A stretch of DNA of 64,000 nucleotides from Hormiphora californensis (lineage: Eukaryota > Ctenophora > Tentaculata > Cydippida > Pleurobrachiidae): assembly GCA_020137815.1 (NCBI GenBank), contig CM035359.1:4622032-4686031 (forward strand), written 5' to 3'. A program made the position numbers and the translations under genes. The notes under the pieces are model-generated. The model saw only the letters and a list, made by a program, of their open reading frames with translations, was not told where the DNA came from and searched no databases. Position 1 is the stretch's first letter. The number at the start of each line of letters is the position of its first letter. This document shows, one piece after another, positions 1 to 9,982 of this stretch.

Positions 1-411
1 GTATGTTGTGAGCAATGGTGGACCATTAATTCAAGTGATGGATTGTATTGATATCTCCCACTAATCGATCACTATGACGATTTAATAAAGGGTGCTTGGA
101 CACAACAACAGCTAGAAATTGACTGTTGCGTTGTCGGAAGGGTGGAGTCGCCGCATATAACAAGATAACAGGATTTAAATTAGGTCAACTAACAAGCATT
201 ATGTATTAATGCTGGTAACGTAATCTACTCCTACAGTATAGATGAAGAAATAGAGAGAAGCTGTAGGTAGCCTATTATAATAATTGTCGGCCTGAGTACA
301 CCCGGAAATCATTCGGTGATGAAATCAAAAGTGTATAATAACGCCCATTTCATTGGTTTGAGTAACGTGGCAATAACTTGGAATACTATTCAAATTGTCA
401 GTGCTACATCA
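1..411. other. unannotated AT-rich sequence
   Basis: No ORF, RNA gene or clear repeat structure is recognisable before the dispersed repeat that starts at about 412. Confidence 0.4.
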
Positions 412-991
412 CCTAGCAACTACACCTGCACGTGCAATTATTAGAGCAACTTAGAAACCTCACTCCCAGTTGCAGTTTTGGGTACTAAGGGAAATTCAAT
501 TCTGCACGTGCATTCTTTTACTTTTGTCCTGATGTCTAACTCTTCAACCACAAGCGCTATTCGGCAACGGTCATCTGGGTCCGGAAGATCTGCTGCTGTC
601 AGAGAGCAGGCCAGAGAATATGACAGATTACGCCAACATGTTCAAGCGAGCCAATCAACGACTACTGATAGCTTTACCCAACGTCGCCCAAGGGTGATTA
701 CTCCAATCGAATATAGAAATCTCTGAATTGGCTACATAGCGGCCAAGTTTTCACGTGATGAGTTTCTGTAACAGCACTGAACCTCCCGGCTCCCTGACAT
801 TGATTTTTTAAATTCGCACCTTGACATTGTCAGGAAGCCCAGAGCGTACAACAACATAGCGTAAAACAACGTAGTATAGGGAGAAAGTGAGAGATAGGCT
901 AGGAACGGATGGTGCAGGTGATGTCAGCGTTCCCTAATCCAGCTACCATTTCCCCGAAATTCGCCCGTAGGGCGAACGGGCCTACTAGTAA
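412..991 (+). repeat. dispersed repeat, copy 1 (with short ORF)
   Basis: This stretch is closely related to 16097-16651; both copies end at the same place, just after a small hairpin (TTCGCCC GTA GGGCGAA) followed by cgggcctacta. Each copy holds an ORF from an internal ATG (here 531-726) for a hydrophilic Ser/Arg/Gln-rich peptide with the shared segment AVREQAREYDRLRQ. In this copy the frame closes with TGA just after the segment RVITPIEYRNL, where the other copy continues. I do not recognise the family. A terminal hairpin close to a shared 3' end would suit a Helitron-like non-autonomous element, but a canonical CTRR end is not seen, so that is only a guess. Confidence 0.6.
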
Positions 992-1189
992 CTTGGAATG
1001 TAACTTTGTGGTCGATAACTCGTGGTTAGGATGTGTCGATACACTGTATAGTATAAGGATCTGCTAAACCACAAATACAGATATGTTAACGTGAACCGCA
1101 TGCCCATAATAATTATAGTGGGCGTGATAAAAATAATAGCGTCTATATATGTCAATACACGTGACTTTATATATATACAGGGTTTGGAG

Positions 1190-1325
1190 GAAAACAGTCG
1201 AGCCTGAACCTCAGGTCAAGTTTGGTGCGCTTTGCGCGCCGGCAAGGGAGGGGTAACTTCGTTACCAAAGGTCAAGTGCGCTTTTTTACGGCTGTTTACA
1301 ACTGAAATCTAAGATTTAACAGTGT
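1190..1325. repeat. degenerate copy of the GGAAAACAGTCG palindromic repeat
   Basis: The sequence ggaggaaaacagtcgagcct and the later ttacggctgtttaca are diverged inverted ends of the same short palindromic family seen at 11853-12060, 12648-12706 and 13300-13355. The interior includes a GC-rich self-complementary stretch (gcgctttgcgcgcc). Confidence 0.4.
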
Positions 1326-1559
1326 TCAGTGACGGCTATTCCCTGAAATCGCGAACATCGCGCGCTCTGGGAAATCAGGCTTCGAATTTGCACCCTCAAA
1401 TCCCTGAGATAACAAGTAGGCCTCAGATTTCAGACCTTATCCCTTTGGGGACGATAAGCCCCCTGTCGACAGAATTCTCTAAAACTTCCTGGAGACACTT
1501 ACTTTGAACCTACTTGAACGCAGGAAAAGGAACTTTGGTTCTACCACCTGTATTTCTAT

Positions 1560-1981
1560 TGGGTCACCTGTGACCCAATCGTCCCCTAACGCTAAAACAG
1601 GAATTGAGATTTCGCAGCTATTTTGCCCCATAACTCGAAAACCGCTCATTTTAGGCCCTATGTTTCTTCATAACACCTATATAAACCCGGCCATTCTGAA
1701 CATTTTGCACACCCTATGGACCTCCCTATCTCATCTGTAGCCGATTTTAGAATTTCAAAATTGGCCGAGATGAAAAATTTTATGAAGGAGCACGGATCTC
1801 AAAAAATTTTTCATCGACTCCCTATGACGTTGAGATAACAATGATGGAGTCGGTTAGTCGCTAGCACCAGTTTAAAAAATGCCGTTTTAGACATTTATTG
1901 GCGGCCATTCCTTTAGAAATGCTCGTAAAATGCAAATTTCTGTTTTAGCGTTAGGGGACGATTGGGTCACAGGTGACCCAG
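1560..1981. repeat. fold-back element with 45-bp inverted ends
   Basis: 1560-1605 and 1937-1981 are inverted copies of each other. Both begin with the near-palindrome TGGGTCACCTGTGACCCA and continue with aatcgtcccctaacgctaaaac. The same palindrome recurs at 3244-3266, so it is a dispersed unit. The interior has no convincing coding content. Confidence 0.65.
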
Positions 1982-2009
1982 CACTTTGAAGGCCTCTGAG
2001 AGGCACAAA

Positions 2010-2165
2010 ATTTGTATTAGACAATTTTAACCGGTTATCTAAGTTTTCACAGTACACCGTGACCACCGGTTACAGTGTACTGTGAAAACTTAGACCACTG
2101 CAAAAACACTAGTAATTATAAAGTAAAATACCGTTGCAGTGGTATGTGAAAAATTAGACACTTTC
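2010..2165. repeat. palindromic repeat
   Basis: 2039-2057 and 2075-2093 form an uninterrupted 19-bp inverted pair (ctaagttttcacagtacac). A related motif (taatagaccattttaaccag) occurs again near 2940, which suggests a dispersed MITE-like family. Confidence 0.55.
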
Positions 2166-2227
2166 TAGTCACACGCACACAGTGTGAGCATTACAAACAT
2201 TACAAACTGAGTGAACGAGATAAAGAT

Positions 2228-2244
2228 TAAGTGAGAGAGAGAGA

Positions 2245-2288
<44 letters not shown>

Positions 2289-2360
2289 ATAGCGAGGAGA
2301 GAGAGAGAGAGAGAAAGAGAATGTGTGTGTGTGTGAGAGAGAGAGATAGGAAAAGAGAGA
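2228..2360. repeat. (GA)n microsatellite
   Basis: Impure GA dinucleotide tract with short GT interruptions. The frames that read through it as Arg-Glu or Ser-Leu repeats are not genes. Confidence 0.9.
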
Positions 2361-2467
2361 ATCGAAGGCAGAGAGGGAAAGCAGATGCAGGACGCTCATT
2401 GGCGTGGTGCCATCACGTGACGATCACGTGACCTATAGTTGCAGAGGGGAGAAAAGATAAGGGTTAG

Positions 2468-2645
<178 letters not shown>

Positions 2646-2723
2646 TCAATCTTTATCTCTTTCACTCAGTTTGTTTCCAAAATCATCTAATAAAATAAGA
2701 TGACTGCTTTTACATGCTCTATT

Positions 2724-2900
2724 ACACAACAATAATGTTAAAGATTCTTTCACTTTTAGGCCTCGCAGGCTCGGCCCAAAAGTACAACTACAGAGCTCGC
2801 AGGCTCGCTCGGTAGTTACACTTAGCGTGCCTCGCAGGCTCGGCAGCTAAGTAAAAGGATCTACCTCGACCTGTCGGTCTCGGTTCATTATTGTTGTATT
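2724..2900. repeat. fold-back repeat with cctcgcaggctcgg motifs
   Basis: Nested inverted pairs are visible: acaacaataatg (2727) with cattattgttgt (2885), agattctttcacttttag with agctaagtaaaaggatct, and aagtacaactac with ggtagttacactt. The GC-rich motif cctcgcaggctcgg occurs repeatedly inside. This looks like a small non-autonomous element. Confidence 0.5.
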
Positions 2901-3753
2901 TAGAACACTCGGCCTTCGGCCTCGTGCACTAAAAAGTAATAGACCATTTTAACCAGTCATCTAATCATATAATATCACCCTGAAACTTTACCCCGGCGTA
3001 AAATACACACTTTTCTTGCATTTTCCAAGTCCATTTTAAGCATACTCGTACCAATTTTGAGATATGACCATTAAACTACCCATTTTGCCTACCAAATGCA
3101 CTGTTTTAGCCCTGTTTTCCGAAGTCGACAACTTCAGAGGCTCAAAACGACCTCAAAATGGTAGAAAAATGTATGTTTCAACCCTGGAAACAACTTAAAA
3201 CTTTCAAACATGATCTATAAAGACGCTAAATGGGTTCAAAGTACTGGGTCACCTGTGACCCAATCGTCTCCAAAGGGTTAAAGTCTGAAATCTCAGTGTG
3301 ATGACGTCATTATCGCCTGTTCTCCCTCGCACAGGTAGGCAAGCTTCTAGCGCCTGATTGGTCCTTTCTGAAACCCTGCAATTTCATTGGCTTAGAGGAT
3401 TTCTTAAATCCTATACTTCGGATTCGTAAAACCATCTAAGTAATGACCTTTCAAGTGAACCAATAAACCTTATTCGACTAGTTAGGGACATATAATATTC
3501 TCAGATTTTAAAAGGCATTATTGGCCATTTGGCCAATAACTTATTTACACGTATATTTATACTGTACATTTTCAGTTTAGTGTTTTAACAAAATTCTGGC
3601 TGTTTATTCGTCACCATATCGTCCATTTAGAATTAAGCGACGGAAAGATCTACCACTCAAGACTTGCTTATAAAATACTGCTTACATGTTATTAGTTATA
3701 TTCTTGTCTAAACCATCACAAAAAACAATCACGGAATAACCTAGTGACGAAGT
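2901..3753. other. intergenic sequence, no gene seen
   Basis: AT-rich sequence holding one more copy of the gggtcacctgtgaccca palindrome (3244-3266). No ORF or RNA gene can be supported. Confidence 0.4.
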
Positions 3754-3853
3754 NNNNNNNNNNNNNNNNNNNNNNNNNNNNNNNNNNNNNNNNNNNNNNN
3801 NNNNNNNNNNNNNNNNNNNNNNNNNNNNNNNNNNNNNNNNNNNNNNNNNNNNN
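3754..3853. other. assembly gap (100 N)
   Basis: Exactly 100 N, a default scaffold gap of unknown true length. Confidence 0.99.
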
Positions 3854-4198
3854 ATGGTTCCCCAGCTGTTTTCCTTCATAATAGATGATATTATACGATG
3901 ACCCAGGTTATTGATATATTGGTATATCCCTACCATTGACCCGATATGATATTATTGTGCAAGGACCCCATGAAGAGGTTGAACGTCAAATAGTCGCCAC
4001 TGATTTTCTTAGAAAAAAGTTATAAATGTATTTGCGACTGTAATGACAAATTCTCTTTGAACTATTTAAAATTCTATACAAATTGACACCGAACACTACT
4101 TACATTGTGTAATGGTCATCTCAGTCGTGGAGATCAGTAATCTCCAAACAGTCAACAACCATTATCGGAAATATCATCTGAAAGAATTTATAGGGCGT

Positions 4199-4300
<102 letters not shown>

Positions 4301-4685
4301 AGAGATGTAGAGAGAAATCAGAAATATGAGAGGCGGGGAAAAGGGGGTATTTTGGGGTGTTAGGGAACTATATGGTGTCATGTAATAGAACGTTCATGTT
4401 CTGGCCGGGTATCATATGTGTCTTGGTCAGTCAAAACAAATAGAGTGTATAACATGGCGGTTAATTCATTGACTTTGTTGGTCTCCGTTGTAGGTCTGTT
4501 ATAGAGAACTAAACAGCTGAATGATTTTGTTAATAAACAATTGTTGGGGAATAACGTTAATCAATTTGTGATGATTAGTTTTCTTGGAATCGGCCGGATA
4601 GAATTTGTAGTTTCATCATCTCTTATGATCCTTTCCGGCTGTTCTGAACGACTATCCGTTATATAGCGCCCCGTCGCAACACACA

Positions 4686-4687
<2 letters not shown>

Positions 4688-4760
<73 letters not shown>

Positions 4761-4776
4761 CCCCCTCTCTCTCTCT
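4688..4776. repeat. (CT)n microsatellite
   Basis: CT dinucleotide tract with minor interruptions. Confidence 0.95.
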
Positions 4777-4779
4777 ACT

Positions 4780-5424
4780 AGGCACCACCCACGCACATCG
4801 GCTGTACTCATCTAACTTTAACCTTGAACCCCCTCTCTGTTTTCCCCCTCTCTTGTCTTCCAATCTCAGTACAGTAGTCGCAATACAGATAATATCTGTA
4901 TATCAGATACATATCTCTCTATCAGGCCTCATTCCTCGTAGCTGCCTTGTAGTTTCCTTCTATATCATTCAGATTTCGGGCTGTTATAACAGCCAACACC
5001 AAAATCTTCCTGCTTTAATGCTATAATTTCTTTTATAACAGCAAAGCCCCCAATAATAACATTGTACTTAAATCGATAAATTACACTTAGCTCTCAATAT
5101 AAAGTCCCGTATCAATTTCCTCCTCCTAACACCACTATAGCTTGTATAACAGCTGCAGTACCAACTGTGTGTAAATCGTAAACACACGGCAAGAGATTTG
5201 GCGGGCACTGCATATAGGTCACGTGTCCTTGTAATGTCCTTGTCTTACTACGTCCCCCTCCAATTGCGTCCCCCCTCTCCCCCAGCCCCAACAGCCAATG
5301 AATCTTTAATGGTACACAGTTACATACAAAACGTGTGTGACGGTTGTTTGAGGTCAGCTAGGTTCTTTCTTATATAATCTGATGGAATACAATTGCTTTT
5401 GTTATGTACATTAATTTGGAAATG
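4780..5424. other. intergenic sequence, no gene seen
   Basis: No ORF, RNA gene or repeat array that I can support. Confidence 0.35.
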
Positions 5425-5432
5425 GTCATTAT

Positions 5433-5541
5433 CAGGAACCGACCGGATCAAGTAAACAACCAATAAGAACTCGTTATTTAGGTCACGTGACTGGTTATCA
5501 GCCAATCAGGGACCAGTATTTCCTGTTTCGGTCGGTTCCTG
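5433..5541. mobile_element. hAT-like MITE, copy 1
   Basis: A 109-bp element with terminal inverted repeats CAGGAACCGACC / GGTCGGTTCCTG, flanked by a perfect 8-bp target duplication gtcattat (5425-5432 and 5542-5549). The interior has the palindrome GGTCACGTGAC. TIRs starting with CAG and an 8-bp duplication fit the hAT superfamily. No coding capacity. Six more copies lie at 9456, 12441, 13491, 33604, 35629 and 41270. Confidence 0.9.
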
Positions 5542-5549
5542 GTCATTAT

Positions 5550-6460
5550 ACATTTTGTTCTTTTATTGATGTCAAATAGTCATTGATTTTAACCAATATG
5601 TCACTTTGATATTTTCAAATCAATCATTTCTTTATTATGGAGAGAATTTTTGTCTCCCTCAAATCAGTTTCTTCATCTCACGACACTTTTTTCACGGCAT
5701 TATTTCATTCTAAATTGCACGGGAAAGAGCACTTAGTGAGATTGATGTGTTGTCAAGCTTGAAACTTCAAAATGGCTTCGAAATGTTTTATTGTAAATTA
5801 CACGTCTTGATGCTTGTAAGGCACTATTACTATTTATATATAGTTCCCGTTCTTCATTTAGTGAACTTCTAATTCTTCCATATTGCATTTCGGTCAGTTT
5901 TTTACCCTTGCCCAGCCGCCTAAGCAAGTACGACACCTTGCTCGAATTGTAACTTTTCAATATATCGAATCCTTTCTAGTATTTATTAGATCGATCAGGT
6001 GATATGTCTCAAATCGATGCTTCAGATCATACCAGAGACTAATCGGATATATCTGCAGGCACTATATGTACATATAATCGAGTTCTAGATACCAATTAAC
6101 TAGCAATTATCGCGCTCATCGTTTATCCGTGTTGATTTGAATCTTGAGATAGGTTCAGTCTAGCAATTTGGTTTAAATTGGTTGTCTTGTCCCATATACG
6201 GTGCCATTAAAACGAGGTTTAGATTACCTTCGTCAAATATTCAATATCATGGTTGCTATACCACGACTGATAAACGCAATAACGTGTGTATCGCCGCGTA
6301 TATTGGCCACGTTGTTTCATATTACACACATGCGCATTACGTGTATCTATTATTCTACATGGGCCGCAGTTTTTAACACTTTCAAATCAATCCGGTTTGG
6401 TCAGAAAACAAAGATTCGATTTTAACCGCCTTTCAAAAGACAGAGCAATTCTGTGAAAAA
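5550..6460. other. intergenic sequence, no gene seen
   Basis: Only short frames without recognisable protein features. Confidence 0.35.
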
Positions 6461-6859
6461 AACCCCGTTTGTTTGGTGGGGGGGGGGCAGGGGTTTGATT
6501 TTATGCTTTTAATATTTAGTTTGGGGCGCTTCTGTTTTATGATAGGGTGATGTTGCAAAAAAACGGTTTTAAAAAAGGGGTTTTTTTGCCAGGTTTTTGA
6601 TTTACGAATGCTATAGTAGAGTGCGATTGATTATGTATGATAATATTTGGCAACGTTTGTCTTTTTGCGTCATTTATGCAAAGAAGTGAGAAAGAGAAGA
6701 ATTGCAATTCTTTCTTTTTACTTAAATTTGGGGGCTTTAAAATGCCGACGTGAAAGGAATTTGGGGCTTCTTGTATTTTTTCGTATACGGTTTTGTAAGG
6801 ACTTTGCAACTTGGCAAGGATTAAAACCAGGAATTTGAAAGATAAATTTGCCAAGCTCC

Positions 6860-6990
6860 CTCTTTTTTCTCTCTTTCTGCGCTTCTCCCTTCTCTCTCTC
6901 TATCGCTTTCCTCCATCTTCCCTTACTCTTCCCTATTCCCCCTCTTTTCCTCTCTCTCTCTCTCTCTCCCCTTCCCTCAAAACCAAAAAA
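6860..6990. repeat. CT-rich low-complexity tract
   Basis: Impure pyrimidine tract; frames through it are low-complexity. Confidence 0.7.
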
Positions 6991-7424
6991 TCACTCCTCG
7001 CCCCTAACCGTTTCCTTTTCGATGTTTCGCCCCAAGACCCTCACTTATGTAGCTATTTTACCCCCAAAATCACACGCAGGGTAGCAGCAGTTTGTCTAGA
7101 TCGTGTACCAGAGCTGTTGATATTCATTTTCCTACTGGTTTCTTCTCTTTTTCGGTGAAATTTTGAATGTTTGAAATCTATTAAAATCGGCTGATGGAAT
7201 TACGAAATGCGATATAAAAGCTTACTGCAGCGGCAGCTTGGGGCAATTAGTTAAAATATGTCCACGATCGACCCCGATTTTTTTTCTATGATCTCGTTTC
7301 GTCTCCCCCCTTTTTCCCTTGCCCAATCATTTTTCAGATAACTACTTTTATATTTTTAGGTCCACAGATTTTGTTATTGTCCCCGTTTTGAAATGAATGT
7401 TTTTTAAATAGGGCATTTTAAAGG

Positions 7425-7795
7425 GAGGAAAAGAGAGGGGGGGAGGAGGAAGAGGGGGAGCGGGGTGGGGTGAGGAGAAAAGGAAAATTTCCCTTTATAG
7501 AGATATAGGGACTAGGTGCAGCAGGAATCAGTAAGCGTGCCATTGGTGACACTAAAATCAACAAAGTATCTGCCAAGTACTTCCGGTGCAGGAAGGGTAC
7601 CAATCCTGCATGCAGTTGTAGGAGTTGAGAGAGAGAGAGAGAGCGAGAGAGAGAGCGGGGGAGAGGAGAAAAGAAGGGGGAGAGGGGGAGGAGAGAGAGA
7701 GGAGGGGGAGAGAGGGGGGAGAGAGGGGAGAGAGAAAAGGGGGGGGAAGGGGGGGAGAGAGAGGGGTGGGGAGGAGGGGGAGAGGGGAATTACTA
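7425..7795. repeat. GA/G-rich low-complexity tract
   Basis: Purine-only stretches (gagaga, gggggaga) interrupted around 7490-7625 by unique sequence. Confidence 0.75.
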
Positions 7796-7899
7796 CAGTA
7801 GATAGGGAGCTGGGAGCTTTCCAAAATGTTTAATTTGGGTTTTAGAGTTTAGATGTTAAACGGATCTCATGTTTAATATAATTCAGTTATTGGGGTTTT

Positions 7900-9440
7900 A
7901 AAAAGGGCGTGCCTGACCGTAAGGTTTAGGGCTGCGGCTTTTTCCCTTTAGCCTTTAATCTCAGGTTCAGAGGAAAAAAAAGCCCTGGCCTGAACCTGAA
8001 AGGTTTGGACGGGAAAGTTTTTCCCCAGGGCCTCAAATGGGGATCTCAAGATTTATGACGGGAGATTTAGTGGAATTAAAAAACACACTTTAGTTTAAAC
8101 CTGGGGAGCTAGTTCCATTTTCTTTCCCCATTTTTGGGCCAGAAAATTTAAAGTTGAAAAAAAACGTTTTTAAACGAGGATTTGTTTATTTTGTTGGGAA
8201 AAAAATAGCTTTTCCCCTGTCATGCGGGGGAAAAGGGAAAATAAAACGAGATGGTATGCCCGGGAAATGATGGGAAAAAGATGGGTTTTATCTTCTTTAC
8301 TTTTTTTTAAAATTTTCCCCCCCCGGGCTCCCCTCCTTTTTGGCCAAATAAGGGGCCCCAGAATTTTTTAGTTAGTGCCCTTTATTAAGCGGGATTAGGG
8401 GAAAGGAGAGAGAGGGGGGCGAGAAAAGGGAAAAAAAGAAGAGAAGGAGAGGGGGAGAGAGAAGAGAGAGGAGAGAAAAGGGAAAAGGAGAGAGAGAGAG
8501 AGAGAGAGAAGAGAAGAGAGGAAGAAGAGAGGGGGAACAGAGAGGGAGGAGAGAGAAAGAGAAAAAAAAGAAAAAAAAACAAAAGACCCCCTCCACCCAA
8601 CGGATTTTCCCCCACCCGGGCCCCCCAAAAATAATTTTCCCCAAACAAAACCCAAGGGAAACCAAACCAAAAAAAAAAAAAAAAAAAAAAAAGGGGGAAG
8701 GGGGGGGGGGGGGGGAAATAAAACCCCAAAAAGGGGAAAAACCCGGGGGGGGGGGAAAAGGGGAAAAAAAACCCCCGGGAAAAAAACGGGCCCTTTTGGG
8801 TTTTTTAAAAGGGGAAAAATTTTCATAAAAAAAAAAATTTAAAGGGGGGAATTTTTTAAAAGGGGGGGGGAAAAAAGACCTTTAAGGGGGGGGTTATCTT
8901 TTTTGATTTTAAATTTAAAAATTTTAAATTAAAAAATAAAAAAAAGGGGTTTTTTTTAAAAAAAAACCCCCCCCTTTAAATTTTTTTAATTAGGAAAAAA
9001 TTTTTTTTAAATTTCTGCCCATGGGCCACCCCCCCTTCCTCCCCCCCTTTTCTTTCCCCCCTTTTTCTTTTCCTCCCCCTTTTACCCCTTTATTTTTCTT
9101 TTGGGTTTTTTTTTTTTGGGGATTAAAAATGGAAAATTCCACCCTCCCTTCCCCTTTTTCCTTTTTTTTTTTCCCCCCCTTATTGGGGGTTTTTTTTTGT
9201 TAAAGTTTAACTTTTTTGATGTTTTTTATTTTTTTTGGGGCCCTTTGTTTGGTTGTTTTTGGGTTTTAATTTTTGGGAATTTTTAATTTGTTTTGGGGTT
9301 TTTTGGGAAAAAGTTTTTTTAAGTTGTTGTTTTTTTGCCTTTTTTTTGGAATTTGTTTTTTTTGGGCGTTCTAATTTTTTGAGTGAACAGGTGCCCCCGG
9401 GGAAAGGGGGAAACCTTTTTGGGTAAAGGTCCAAATGAGG
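7900..9440. other. homopolymer-rich, probably low-quality sequence
   Basis: Base runs of the same letter dominate (for example 23 A in a row near 8671 and 16 G in a row at 8701-8716), and ordinary words look 'stretched'. This is more like the poor end of sequencing reads than real DNA. A trace of the AACAGTCG/CCTGAACCTGA repeat family is visible near 7960-8010. No gene should be called here; missing 5' exons of the kringle gene may lie in or near this stretch. Confidence 0.6.
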
Positions 9441-9455
9441 CACGAAAATTTCCAG

Positions 9456-9584
9456 CAGGAACCGACCGGACCAAGTAAACAACCAATCAGAGCTCGTTAT
9501 TTAGGTCACGTGACTGGTTATCAGCCAATCTTCTTCTTCTTCAGCCAATCAGGGACCAGTATTTCCTGATTCGGTCGGTTCGTG
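9456..9584. mobile_element. hAT-like MITE, copy 2
   Basis: Same ends (CAGGAACCGACC ... GGTCGGTTCGTG) and core as the copy at 5433. Target duplication is 7 of 8 (atttccag / ctttccag). It is longer because tcagccaatc and a cttcttctt insertion duplicate part of the interior. Confidence 0.85.
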
Positions 9585-9982
9585 CTTTCCAGTTTCTGTG
9601 TTAGATTAATAAAACGACGCCTTTATATCACTGGTTCTCTATTAGATATTTGTAAACTCTTTTGCAGTTGTTTTTCATTGAGGGAGATACTAATATCATA
9701 TCCTAACATCCTAATATCCTAACATCCTCTACTATTTCCCTACCAGCCTGTAGTGCCATGAATGAAAGAACTCTTGCTGTGAAATAAAATGCCAAAGATG
9801 AGACAAGATATTAATGAAGGGTAATATGGAATTGAGAATCTTACTTCTACTAAGTGAGTATTGTGTATATATGTATTAAAACATTAACAATTTTCCCGCC
9901 ATTTTTGAGAATTCCCGCCATTTTTTGATAACCCCGGCGGCCCGGCCCCCATCCTTTTTACACACCCTGCACTCTCCCTCAG

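Noticed and set aside
8372-9482. Frames rich in Phe, Pro and Ser
   Set aside because: Low-complexity homopolymer DNA, frames on both strands, no domain.
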